In this document: positions 37,762 through 46,142 of the stretch, in pieces
Layout of the letters: each line of letters starts with the position of its first letter
How positions within the stretch are numbered: the stretch's first letter is position 1
From: Saccharothrix saharensis
GTDB lineage: Bacteria > Actinomycetota > Actinomycetes > Mycobacteriales > Pseudonocardiaceae
DNA length: 64,000 nucleotides
Assembly (NCBI RefSeq): GCF_006716745.1
Contig: NZ_VFPP01000001.1
Location: forward strand, 1,860,001 to 1,924,000
Direction of reading: 5' to 3'
Made by a program: the position numbers and the translations under genes
The notes under the pieces: model-generated
What the model saw: only the letters and a program-made list of their open reading frames with translations
What the model was told of the DNA's origin: nothing
The model's database searches: none

Positions 37762-40239
37762 ATGATCGATACAGCACAACCCGCGCGCCCGGCGGAGGTT
37801 CCCGTGCTCCAACCGGTCGACGGCATGGACCGGCTGGTCTCCCTCCTCGACGACGTGACGGGCGACAAGCCGAGGTTGCCACCCTTGGTGGTCGTGGCGA
37901 CGTCGCCCGACCCGGCGCGGAGCACCGAGTTCCTCGCCGCCCTCACCGCCCGGTTGTCCGGCTCGGGCGACAGCGTCCTGGTGCCGCACGCCCACGCCGA
38001 CAAGGCGCTGGTCGACTCGGCGGCCGAGAGGGAGCTGCTGCCCTGCGCGGCGCTGCTCGACGAGATCGTGCAGCGGCTGCAGCTCCGCATCCCGCACGGT
38101 GCCGGGCGGAACTGGAAAGCCCGTCGGTGCCGGCTGGTCCTGGACGTCCTCGACGTCGACGGGAAGATCGGCGCGGCACGCCAGGACACGCGCAGGGCCA
38201 TGCTCCTCACGCAGCTGTACGAGCGGTGGGCGACTCGCAACCCGCTGGTCGCCTGGCTGCGGAGGATGAACCGGAACGAGTTCCCGGTGCCCCTGATCGG
38301 CGCGTTGCTCACCGCGGTCCTGAGCGGCCCGCTCAAGTGGTCGCACACCCGGAGGCTCACCAGCCGCGCGACGCGGTGGTTCAGCGACGCGGTGCGGAGC
38401 AGGGTCGGCGAACCGGGCGACTTCGCGTCCCAGGCGCTGTGGCTGCTCGCCAGCGGGGGCCTGGACGCCGAACGCCGCGACAAGCTGCACCGCCAGGTCC
38501 TGGTCAAGGCGCTCCTGATGGACCTGTCCGACCTGGTGCGGCCGGGCCGGCTCTCACCGCGCCGCCGCCGTCGCCGCTGGACGCCGGTCCTGCTGCTGGA
38601 CGGTGCGCAGCCCCGCGTCGCCGACCTGCTCGACGAGTTCGGCGCGCAGGTGAAGCTCCTCGACCCGGCCCCTGTGCTGGTCGTCGGTGCGCTGGACCCC
38701 CAGCACGCGGAGCACGTGGCCGCGGGCGCGCGCACCGTGCCCGATGCCGCCGACGCGGTGAACCGGTTCGTCGACGGCGACCGGTCGGTGCTGCCCGAGC
38801 CGCCGTACCTGGCGGTCCGGTTGCCCGTGGACGGCGAACGGGCCGCGGAGCACAACCCGGCCGTCCGGACGTGGATCGACTCGCACCGCCACGTCGCACC
38901 GCGGGTGCCCGGCCTGTCGGCGGTGGCACCACTCGCCGTCGTGGTCGCCCTGCTGGCCGGCGCGAGCGGGTTCGCCGCCCACCAGTACCTGCTGGGCGGC
39001 TGCTCCGACACGAAGATCAACCTCTCCGGTGAGCGCGTCGGCGTGATCGAGAGCGGGTGCAGCTTCGTCAGCGGCAAGGCCGTCGACAACCCGCGCGTGC
39101 CCGCCCTCGCGACCCTCGAACGGCAGGCCGCCGAGAACAACAAGGCCGTGGACAGGCTCAAGGACCGGCAGGGCAACCCGCGCTACTACCGCACGGTCAT
39201 CTTCTTCGGCCCGCTGACCCGGGCCGACCAAGCCGAGAGCACGGCACCACCGAACGCGATCTGGCAGTTGCAGGGCGTGGTGAACAAGCAGGAGGAGCAC
39301 AACCAGCTCGCGGACAGCGATGACGGCAAGGTGCCGGTGAAGCTGGTCCTGGCCAACAGCGGGGACCGGTTCGCCGACGGGAAGTGGGTCGCCCAGCGGA
39401 TCGCGGAGCGCGAGCGGGCCGGGCGCGGCGAGCTGGCGGCCGTCATCGGCATCTCCCAGAGCAGGCCGCAGGCGCTGGAGGCGGTCGGCTCACTCAGCGG
39501 CATCCCGGTGATCGGGGCCGCGATGTACGGCAGCGGCATGACGGCCAACCCGAACATGTTCCTCTCGTCGCCGTTCAACGCGGCGTTCGCCGAGGAGATC
39601 GCCAAGTGGGTGCGGGCACAGCCCGGCGTCCGGGGCGCCTCGGTCGTCCACGACCCCGACGACACCTACTTCAGCAAGGAACTGCAAGCCGACCTGCGCA
39701 GCCGCGACATCGGCTCGGACGACAAGGACGTCGTCGCCCGGGAGGTGCCCTCCGGCAACGGCATCGCCGAGCCCACGTTGAAGAGGCAGGACGTCGAACG
39801 GCTGTGCGCCGAGGCCGACACCGTCGTGCCGGTCATCGCCAGCCGGGGTGACCAGCTGCTGAAGCTGCTGTCCATCGGTGCGGACGTGAAGGCGTGCAAG
39901 GACCGCGCGGACCGGCCGATCCGGATCATCTCGGGTCCGGGTGGCATCGTGGTGGCGGGATCGGGCGTCCTGGCCGACTACCCCTGGGCGAAGGTCTGGG
40001 TGACGGGCCTGGCCGGCACGGCCGAGCGGAGCGAGTGGGTCGCCGGCGCCAACTCCTTCGGCATGGCAGCCCAGGCGATCGCCGACGCCCACCACGACAC
40101 CACCCAGGTACCGGTCTGGGACGTCTCCCAGGTCCTGGCCTGCCTGCGGGACCCGGAGTTCGACTACGACGGCCTCAAGCCCAACGTCCCCGGTGTCGGT
40201 GACGGCCGGGTGCACATCATCGAGCCCGCGGTGGGCTGA
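37762..40239 (+). CDS. Single-pass receptor: degenerate NTPase-like cytoplasmic region plus extracellular type-1 periplasmic-binding domain
   Basis: 825 residues. Residues 40-330 look like a STAND/AAA fold without its catalytic motifs: PLVVVATSPDPARSTEFLAAL occupies the P-loop place but lacks GK[ST], and TPVLLLDGAQPRVADLL with PVLVVGALD resembles Walker B and sensor strands. One TM helix (VAPLAVVVALLAGASGFAAH, about 388-408) follows. The C-terminal 400 residues match branched-chain amino-acid/receptor-type binding proteins (VPVKLVLANSGDRFADGKWVAQRI, IPVIGAAMYGSGMTANPNMF). No permease or ATPase genes are adjacent, so signalling is more likely than transport. No strong ribosome site is seen before the ATG. 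Confidence 0.8.
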   Translation: MIDTAQPARPAEVPVLQPVDGMDRLVSLLDDVTGDKPRLPPLVVVATSPDPARSTEFLAALTARLSGSGDSVLVPHAHADKALVDSAAERELLPCAALLDEIVQRLQLRIPHGAGRNWKARRCRLVLDVLDVDGKIGAARQDTRRAMLLTQLYERWATRNPLVAWLRRMNRNEFPVPLIGALLTAVLSGPLKWSHTRRLTSRATRWFSDAVRSRVGEPGDFASQALWLLASGGLDAERRDKLHRQVLVKALLMDLSDLVRPGRLSPRRRRRRWTPVLLLDGAQPRVADLLDEFGAQVKLLDPAPVLVVGALDPQHAEHVAAGARTVPDAADAVNRFVDGDRSVLPEPPYLAVRLPVDGERAAEHNPAVRTWIDSHRHVAPRVPGLSAVAPLAVVVALLAGASGFAAHQYLLGGCSDTKINLSGERVGVIESGCSFVSGKAVDNPRVPALATLERQAAENNKAVDRLKDRQGNPRYYRTVIFFGPLTRADQAESTAPPNAIWQLQGVVNKQEEHNQLADSDDGKVPVKLVLANSGDRFADGKWVAQRIAERERAGRGELAAVIGISQSRPQALEAVGSLSGIPVIGAAMYGSGMTANPNMFLSSPFNAAFAEEIAKWVRAQPGVRGASVVHDPDDTYFSKELQADLRSRDIGSDDKDVVAREVPSGNGIAEPTLKRQDVERLCAEADTVVPVIASRGDQLLKLLSIGADVKACKDRADRPIRIISGPGGIVVAGSGVLADYPWAKVWVTGLAGTAERSEWVAGANSFGMAAQAIADAHHDTTQVPVWDVSQVLACLRDPEFDYDGLKPNVPGVGDGRVHIIEPAVG

Positions 40240-40404
40240 GAGCGGGCACGGCTTCACCGCCGCACCGGGAGGGCGACCGCACGACTGCGTTCTCCGCCGT
40301 CGGGCCGGCCGCGAGAATCAGGGCCGGTGCCGACGTGCGGCCTGCCGGCACGCGTTTCGTGACAGGGCGCCGTCCCGACCGCGGACCAGCCCACGGAGGC
40401 GACC

Positions 40405-40986
40405 ATGCCGAGAACCCCCGCCGGAGCCCGGCACGCACGCACGGCCGTGCGGTGCCTGGTGCTGCTCGTCCTCGCGACGGCCGGCGCGGTCGTCACGCCG
40501 CCTGTCGCGGCCGCCGGCACCGCCGAGGCGTTGGCGGCGTGCGAGAACAGCGGCAGCGCGGACTTCGTCCAGCACGTGGAGGTGCACGGGAACTCGGGTG
40601 GCAGCGTCCCCGCCGGCTCGAACCCGTCGAACATCCTCCTCGACGGTGACGTCTTCCTGATCCTGGGCGGCGAGAGCGCCTACCCGCGCGTCCAGGTAGG
40701 GCCCCTGCCGTGGGACGGCAGCTACGGACCGACCGGGAACGGCCTCGCCGCCCCGGTCGGGTGGCCCTTCCCCGGTCTGAACCAGTACTCGGCGGTCCTG
40801 CGGTTCAACAACGACCCGACCGGCTGGGTCGGCCACCCCACCGCCGTGCACCCCTTCGGCCGGTGCACGGTGTGGCACGGCCCGCCCGTGCGCCTGCTGT
40901 TCGGTGTCAACGACACCAACGTCGGCGACAACAACGGGATGTGGTGGTTCACCTTCTTCCAGTACTTCCCGGAGAACCACGGCTGA
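40405..40986 (+). CDS. Secreted protein, possibly LecA-like sugar-binding fold
   Basis: 193 residues with a Sec signal peptide: RHARTAVRCLVLLVLATAGAVVTPPVAAAG, with likely cleavage after AAA-G near residue 38. The mature part has VGWPFPGLNQYSAVLRFNNDPTGWVG and, near the C-terminus, LLFGVNDTNVGDNNGMWWFTFF. The ND-x5-NNG loop and preceding strands recall the calcium/galactose-binding end of LecA (PA-IL)-type lectins. That assignment is by motif memory and tentative. Two cysteines (CENSG, GRCTVW) may form a disulfide. Monocistronic. Confidence 0.75.
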   Translation: MPRTPAGARHARTAVRCLVLLVLATAGAVVTPPVAAAGTAEALAACENSGSADFVQHVEVHGNSGGSVPAGSNPSNILLDGDVFLILGGESAYPRVQVGPLPWDGSYGPTGNGLAAPVGWPFPGLNQYSAVLRFNNDPTGWVGHPTAVHPFGRCTVWHGPPVRLLFGVNDTNVGDNNGMWWFTFFQYFPENHG

Positions 40987-41095
40987 TCCCACCTCACGGC
41001 CGACCGCCGCCCTCGGGGGTGCCGAGTGCGGTGGTGGGTGGTGGCGGGCCGGGTGAGAACATCGTGGGACGCCCGGTCGCCGATCGCGAGCGGGC

Positions 41096-42544
41096 GTGCT
41101 CACGGCCACTACCGAAAGGCTGCCCACGGTGACCAAACCCGCACGCCGCGACCCGAGCCGGCTCGTCGACGCCTCCGGCTTCCGCGACTTCGTCCAGCAC
41201 GGCTGGGGGCCGGCGGACCGGGCCGCCCGCGTCGCGCCCGGCGCGGCGCGGGCGGCCGCGGCGCACCGCGACCGGCTCAGCGCGGCGTTGCCCGGGGCGC
41301 GCATCGCGGTGGCGGCGGGCTGGGCGCCGGTCCGGTCCAACGACACCGACTACGGCTTCCGACCCGACAGCGACTTCTCCTGGCTGACGGGGTGCGCCGC
41401 GGAAGGCGCGGTGCTGGTCATGCGGCCCGTGGCCGGTGGGCACGACGCCGAGCTGTTCCTGCGGCCGCCCGCCGGGTCGGACGAGCCGGACTTCTTCGCC
41501 AACGCCCGCGACGGCGAGCTGTGGATCGGGCCGGTGCCCGGGCTGGCCGAGTGGTCCGAGGCGCTGGGCGTGCACTGCCGCCCGCTGCACGAGCTGCCGT
41601 CGGCGTTGCGCGGCAGGCTGCCCGCCGTGCACTCCACCCACGGCGTCGACCCGCTGCTGGACGCGCTGACCGGCGCGGACCACACCGCCGAGCTGCGCAC
41701 CGCGCTGGCCGAGCTGCGCCGCGTCAAGGACGACTGGGAGGTCGGCCAGCTCCAGGCCGCCGTGGACGCCACGATCCTCGGTTTCGCCGACGTCGCCGCC
41801 GAGCTGCAGGCCGCCGTCAAGGGCGGTGGGGAGCGGTGGTTGCAGGGCACGTTCGACCGGCGGGCCCGCACGGCCGGCAACGGGCCGGGGTACGCGTCGA
41901 TCGTGGCCGCCGGGCCGCACGCGCCGGTGCTGCACTGGGTCCGCAACGACGGCCCCGTGCCCGAGGACGCCGTGCTGCTGCTGGACGCGGGCGTGGAGCT
42001 GGACACGCTCTACACCGCCGACATCACCCGCACGTTGCCCGTGTCCGGCGCGTTCAGCCCGGCGCAGCGGCAGGTGCACGAGCTGGTCGAGCGCGCCTCG
42101 GTGGCGGCGCTCGCGGTGGTGCGGCCGGGGGCGGCGTACCGGGACTTCCACCGGGAGGCCATGCGGGTGCTCGCCGAGGGCCTGCACGACTGGGGCCTGC
42201 TGCCCGTGTCGGTCCAGGAGTCGCTGGACCCGGACGGCCAGCACCACCGCCGCTACATCACGTGCGGCGTCGGGCACTTCCTCGGGCTGGACGTCCACGA
42301 CTGCGCCAACTCGCGCGCCGAGGCCTACCACGACGGCACGCTGGAGGTCGGCATGACGCTGGCCGTGGAGCCGGGCCTGTACTTCCACCCGAACGACGAG
42401 ACCGTGCCGCCGGAGCTGCGGGGCATCGGCGTGCGGCTCGAGGAGGACGTCGTGGTGACCGAGGGCGGCAACCGCGTGCTGTCGTCGGCGCTGCCGCACG
42501 ACGTGGCGGGCCTGGAGGCGTGGGTCGCGGCGGCCGGTCGCTAG
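41096..42544 (+). CDS. pepP: Xaa-Pro aminopeptidase (aminopeptidase P)
   Basis: 482 residues. An N-terminal creatinase-like domain (SDFSWLTGCAAEGAVLVM) leads to the pita-bread metallopeptidase domain. Metal ligands are recognisable: Asp in LLLDAGVELDTLYTADITRTLPVSG (two Asp), His in GVGHFLGLDVHD, Glu in AVEPGLYFHP and Glu in RLEEDVVVTEGG. It removes N-terminal residues preceding proline using two Mn or Co ions, in the cytoplasm. GTG at 41096 is the chosen start; an internal GTG (VTKPARRDPS) with better spacing is possible. Its stop shares a CTAG with the convergent phosphotransferase gene. Confidence 0.92.
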   Translation: MLTATTERLPTVTKPARRDPSRLVDASGFRDFVQHGWGPADRAARVAPGAARAAAAHRDRLSAALPGARIAVAAGWAPVRSNDTDYGFRPDSDFSWLTGCAAEGAVLVMRPVAGGHDAELFLRPPAGSDEPDFFANARDGELWIGPVPGLAEWSEALGVHCRPLHELPSALRGRLPAVHSTHGVDPLLDALTGADHTAELRTALAELRRVKDDWEVGQLQAAVDATILGFADVAAELQAAVKGGGERWLQGTFDRRARTAGNGPGYASIVAAGPHAPVLHWVRNDGPVPEDAVLLLDAGVELDTLYTADITRTLPVSGAFSPAQRQVHELVERASVAALAVVRPGAAYRDFHREAMRVLAEGLHDWGLLPVSVQESLDPDGQHHRRYITCGVGHFLGLDVHDCANSRAEAYHDGTLEVGMTLAVEPGLYFHPNDETVPPELRGIGVRLEEDVVVTEGGNRVLSSALPHDVAGLEAWVAAAGR

Positions 42545-43485
42545 GCGCGCGCCGCCCGGTTCCGCCGCAGCAGGGCGGCGCACCAGTGGAAATGGCCGTC
42601 GCTGCCGTCCGGGGTGAACAGGTCGTAGGTGGTGAGGGCGTAGACGGCCTGGTAGAGCGCGAGGGTCTCGGCCGGGTGGCCGAGTTCCCCGGCGAACAGG
42701 TCGGTGAGGGCGGCGGCGTGGTGTTCGGCGTGCGGTCCGTACATGTCCCACACGGCGGCGGTGACGGCGGCCTCGAACGCGGGGTCGCCCGCGGTGGTGA
42801 AGAAGCCGAAGTCGAGGACGGCGGTGGGGCGGCCGGTGTCGTCCACGTGGACGTTGGGCGGGACGAGGTCTCCGTGCACGGCGGTGACCGGTCGGTCGGG
42901 CAGGGCCGTGAGGGCGGCGACGACCCGTTCCACCGCGGCGGCGAGGTCCGGGACGTGGGCGGCGAGGACGTCGCCGTGCCGGCGGGCGGCACGGCGCACC
43001 AGGGCGGCGAGCGCGTCGGGGAAGCGCGTGTGGCCCCGCCAGAGGGGGCGGTCGTCGCCCTGGACGGTGAGGGCGCGCATGGCCTCGGTACCCGGGACGG
43101 TGGCGAGGGCGCGCAGGACCGTCAGCAGCGCGGCGGTCTCGGCGGCGGACAGGTCGCGTTCGGCGGCGGTGGTCGCGGGTGCGGCGCGGAAGGGCGAGCC
43201 GGTCAGCTCGCGCTCGTAGGTGACCGTGACGCCGTCGTGGACCTCGGTGTCGAGGACCTCCGGCGTCGCGAAGGGCAGCGGGTGGCGGGCGATGTCGGCG
43301 CAGACCCGGTGCAGGAGGCCGAGATCGGCCCGCGGCCGCCCGCTCCAGACCTTGGCGACGAGGCCTTCGCCCAGGCGGTAGACGGCCCCCTCGACACCGG
43401 CCGCGAGGGGACGCGGGTCGCGGTGGCCACGCCGGGCGAAGTGTGCGAGCCACTCGTCGGTGTGGCGTCGGCGGTGTTCGACCAT
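42541..43485 (-). CDS. Aminoglycoside phosphotransferase-family protein
   Basis: 314 residues of the APH/ChoK kinase-like fold. VEGAVYRLGEGLVAKVWSG holds the nucleotide-loop and lysine. AVHGDLVPPNVHVDDTGRPTAVLDFGFFTTAGDPAF contains the catalytic HGD-x4-N and the DFG-like Asp. The first residues MVEHRRRHTDEWLAHFARRGHRDPRP fix the ATG at 43485. The actual substrate is unknown: such proteins phosphorylate antibiotics, choline-like compounds or sugars. Nothing nearby indicates a resistance cluster. Confidence 0.88.
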   Translation of the reverse strand: MVEHRRRHTDEWLAHFARRGHRDPRPLAAGVEGAVYRLGEGLVAKVWSGRPRADLGLLHRVCADIARHPLPFATPEVLDTEVHDGVTVTYERELTGSPFRAAPATTAAERDLSAAETAALLTVLRALATVPGTEAMRALTVQGDDRPLWRGHTRFPDALAALVRRAARRHGDVLAAHVPDLAAAVERVVAALTALPDRPVTAVHGDLVPPNVHVDDTGRPTAVLDFGFFTTAGDPAFEAAVTAAVWDMYGPHAEHHAAALTDLFAGELGHPAETLALYQAVYALTTYDLFTPDGSDGHFHWCAALLRRNRAARA

Positions 43486-43553
43486 GGCGGCAGTACACCC
43501 GGCCCACCCGCCGGGTCGATCACCGGGTGGGTGGGCCGGTGCGCGGCACCGGA

Positions 43554-44831
43554 TCAGCGCTTGCGCAGCCGCACGGACGTGATGGCGTGGTGCTCGACCT
43601 TCAGCACCTCGGCGGTCCAGCCGGAGACCGTGACGCGGTCGCCGGGCGCCTCGGGGATGCGGCCGAGCACCGCCAGCACGAGACCCGCGATGGTGGCGTA
43701 GTCGCCCTCGGGCGCGTCGGGCAGCTCCACGCCCAGGTCGTCCAGGTCGTGGACGGGGAACGTGCCGGGCAGCACGAGCGAGCCGTCCGGGCCGTTGCGA
43801 ACGGCCATCACGTCCCGGTCGGTCTCGTCCAGGATCTCGCCGACGACCTCCTCCAGCAGGTCCTCGAGCGTGACGATGCCCGCGACCGCGCCGTGCTCGT
43901 CCACCACCAGGCCGAGCTGCTCGCGTTCGGCCTTGAACCGGCGCAGCGCGTCGGACACCCGCACCGAGTCGGGGAAGACCAGCGGCTCGCGGGCCACGTC
44001 GACCAGCTTCGTGCCGTCCCGCAGCAGGTCGCGCAGGTGCACGACGCCCACGACGTCGTCCAGGTGCCCACCGCGCGCGACCGGGGCCCGGGAGTGGCCG
44101 GAGGCGGCGAGCTCGGCGCGCGCGGACGCCACGTCGGTGCCGGCGTCCAGCGTGACCACCGACCGGCGCGGCACCAGGACCTCGCGCAGCCGCCGCTCGG
44201 TGATCTCCAGCGCACCGGTGATGATCATGCGCTGCTCGGCGTTGAGACCGCGTTGGGCGGACACCAGCTCGCGCAGCTCCTCGGCCGACATCTGCTCGGA
44301 CTCGGCGTCCGGTTTGCCGCCCAGCAGGCGCACGACCACGTTCGTGGACGCGCTCAACGCCCAGACCGCGGGCCGCGAGGCGGTCGACAGCACGTGCAGC
44401 GGGCGCGCCACCAGCAACGCCCACCGCATCGCGTACTGCATCGCCAGCCGCTTGGGCGCCAGCTCGCCGAACACCAGGGTCACGAACGTCAGCACGATCG
44501 TGACCAGCGCGATCGCCACCGCGCTCGCCGCGTCGCCGAGGAACGACAGCACGGGCACCAGCGGTGCGGCCAACGACACGGCCGCCGTCGCCGAGGCCAG
44601 GAACCCGGCCAGGGTGATGCCGATCTGGATGGTGGCGAGGAACCGGTTCGGGTCGCGCGCCAGCCGCACCAGCGTCTTCGCGGACGCCTTGCCGTCGCGC
44701 TCCAACGCCCGCAACTGGCCCTCGCGCAAGCTGATCAACGCCATCTCGCTGCCCGCGAACAGCGCGTTCAGCGCCACGAGCACGGCGACCAGCGCGAGCG
44801 TCCACCCGTATCCGTCCACACCCGACTCCAT
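43554..44831 (-). CDS. CNNM/CorC-family (hemolysin-like) membrane protein
   Basis: 425 residues. The DUF21/CNNM transmembrane domain spans about residues 1-190 (LVALNALFAGSEMALISL, FGELAPKRLAMQYA). A CBS pair follows (LREVLVPRRSVVTLDAG... VVGVVHLRDLL and LGLVVDEHGAVAGIVTLEDLLEEVVGEILDE). A C-terminal CorC_HlyC domain ends in GWTAEVLKVEHHAITSVRLRKR. Family members are linked to magnesium/cobalt efflux or sodium-magnesium exchange. Start uncertain: ATG 44831 is chosen, but an in-frame ATG at 44870 (MTNPAVADRAG) or a GTG just inside are possible. Divergent from the cyclase gene. Confidence 0.92.
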   Translation of the reverse strand: MESGVDGYGWTLALVAVLVALNALFAGSEMALISLREGQLRALERDGKASAKTLVRLARDPNRFLATIQIGITLAGFLASATAAVSLAAPLVPVLSFLGDAASAVAIALVTIVLTFVTLVFGELAPKRLAMQYAMRWALLVARPLHVLSTASRPAVWALSASTNVVVRLLGGKPDAESEQMSAEELRELVSAQRGLNAEQRMIITGALEITERRLREVLVPRRSVVTLDAGTDVASARAELAASGHSRAPVARGGHLDDVVGVVHLRDLLRDGTKLVDVAREPLVFPDSVRVSDALRRFKAEREQLGLVVDEHGAVAGIVTLEDLLEEVVGEILDETDRDVMAVRNGPDGSLVLPGTFPVHDLDDLGVELPDAPEGDYATIAGLVLAVLGRIPEAPGDRVTVSGWTAEVLKVEHHAITSVRLRKR

Positions 44832-44932
44832 ACCCGAACCGGCCCGATCCGCAACCGCGGGGTTGGTCATTTCGAGTGGAGCGGCTGCCCTTGTGGGCCC
44901 CGTCTGGGCTACAACAGGCGTGGGGAGGTCAC

Positions 44933-45820
44933 ATGGGGTCGGCTGCGGTGCACCGGTCGTTCGTCGTCGTGGACGTGGAGGGCTACGGCGACCAGGCACG
45001 CACGTCGCGGCACCGGACGGCGGTGCGCGACGGCCTGTACCAGGTGCTGATGGCCGCGTTCGCCGCCTGCGACCTGCCGTGGGACGACAAGGCGGTGGAC
45101 GACGTGGGCGACAGCGTGATGGTGCTGCTGCCCGCCGACACCCCGAAGGGCGTCCTGGTCGACCGACTGCCCGAGCGGCTGGTCGCCGCGCTGCGCGAGC
45201 ACAACCACGTCCACTCGGCCGGAGCACGCCTGCGCCTGCGGATGGCCGTGCACTCGGGCGAGGTGCACTACGACGAGCACGGCAAGACCAGCGCCGAGAT
45301 GATCTTCACCTACCGCATCCTGGACACCGCCGAGGCCAAGCGCGCGCTGCGCGAGTCGACGGCCACGCTGGTGCTGATCGCCTCGGACCCCTTCTACCAG
45401 GCGGTGGTGCGGCACCAGCCCGCCACGCGCCCGGACGCGTACCGCCCGGTCACCGCGGACGTCAAGGAGGTGCACGCCCAGGTCTGGGTCCGCCTCGTGG
45501 ACGGCCACTCGCTCGGCGGCCCCGCACCTCGACGAGCCCTGTCGCTGGCGGAGTTGAAGCCCATCGTCGAGGTCATGCTGCGCACCCCCGGCTTCGACAC
45601 CCGTGAGGGGCGCGACCTGGTGCTGCGCGAGGTGCCCTTCGCGGCCTCCATCACCCGTCACAACGCCGACCGCCAGGACACCGTCAGCATCGTCCGGGCG
45701 TGCGCCCACTACCCGGGTGGCCTCGAAGCACTGCTCGCCGCGATCCGCTTCTACGCCGCCGGTTCCACCGAAATGGCCGAACTCGACACCCTGTTGGCCG
45801 AACGGGTCAGTGGCGTTTAG
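44933..45820 (+). CDS. Nucleotide-cyclase-like domain fused to effector-associated domain 2 (EAD2)
   Basis: 295 residues. The first 190 resemble a divergent class III nucleotidyl cyclase: SFVVVDVEGYGDQ (first metal-Asp strand), DDVGDSVMVLLPADT (second metal loop, residues 56-70) and LRMAVHSGEVHYDEHGKTSAEMIFTYRILD, the third conserved strand. Residues about 205-290 match EAD2: MLRTPGFDTREGRDLVLREVPFAASITRHNADRQDTVSIVRACAHYPGGLEALLAAIRFY. In published analyses of bacterial conflict systems EADs recruit effectors to STAND or VMAP proteins. The EAD2-VMAP protein 8 kb away is the obvious partner. Product nucleotide cannot be predicted. GGGGAGG precedes ATG 44933. It may alternatively be an inactive nucleotide sensor. 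Confidence 0.8.
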   Translation: MGSAAVHRSFVVVDVEGYGDQARTSRHRTAVRDGLYQVLMAAFAACDLPWDDKAVDDVGDSVMVLLPADTPKGVLVDRLPERLVAALREHNHVHSAGARLRLRMAVHSGEVHYDEHGKTSAEMIFTYRILDTAEAKRALRESTATLVLIASDPFYQAVVRHQPATRPDAYRPVTADVKEVHAQVWVRLVDGHSLGGPAPRRALSLAELKPIVEVMLRTPGFDTREGRDLVLREVPFAASITRHNADRQDTVSIVRACAHYPGGLEALLAAIRFYAAGSTEMAELDTLLAERVSGV

Positions 45821-45962
45821 TTGCGCCGTGCGGCGCCGAATACCGCCATACGCACCACTTCCGCTCTGTTTCCAGGACATTACACTGGGTCATGCCATCG
45901 AAGGTGAATCCTCACCGCGCGGAGGGCGCCGCTGCCCGGTGGCCAACTCGGGAGGCCCGCTA

Positions 45963-46124
45963 GTGGATGAATCGGCAATGCGGATCGACTCCGGCCTGGT
46001 CGACTTGACGAACGTTTCCCTCGAAGCGTTGGACACATTCGACGACGAGATCCTCGCGGCGTCGACGGACCGTTTGCTCAGACAGGTGGACCACGCCAGC
46101 GGCAGCGTAGGCGGCCACTCTTGA
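45963..46124 (+). CDS. 53-residue FxSxx-COOH-like precursor peptide lacking the FxSxx tail
   Basis: From GTG 45963, with GGGAGG eight bases upstream, the peptide reads MDESAMRIDSGLVDLTNVSL and continues EALDTFDDEILAASTDRLLRQVDHASGSVGGHS. The block SGLVDLTNVSLEALDTFDDEILA-x-STDRLL follows the leader of FxSxx-COOH peptides (short actinobacterial RiPP precursors, pattern L-x-DL-x-x-L-x-L-x-x-LDD-x-x-LA-x-A-x-x-R-x-L). Canonical members end in Phe-x-Ser-x-x, crosslinked by FxsB; here the end is GSVGGHS with no Phe. It lies 18 bases before the HExxH gene, the usual neighbour. A TACACT hexamer at 45881 might be its -10 element. Too short for routine gene calling but well supported by context. Confidence 0.7.
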   Translation: MDESAMRIDSGLVDLTNVSLEALDTFDDEILAASTDRLLRQVDHASGSVGGHS

Positions 46125-46142
46125 CCGACGGACCCGGCACCG

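Noticed and set aside
45892-45963. 23-codon open frame whose stop overlaps the GTG of the FxSxx-like peptide (TAGTG)
   Set aside because: Could be a leader peptide coupling translation, but no ribosome site and no motif; too short to support.
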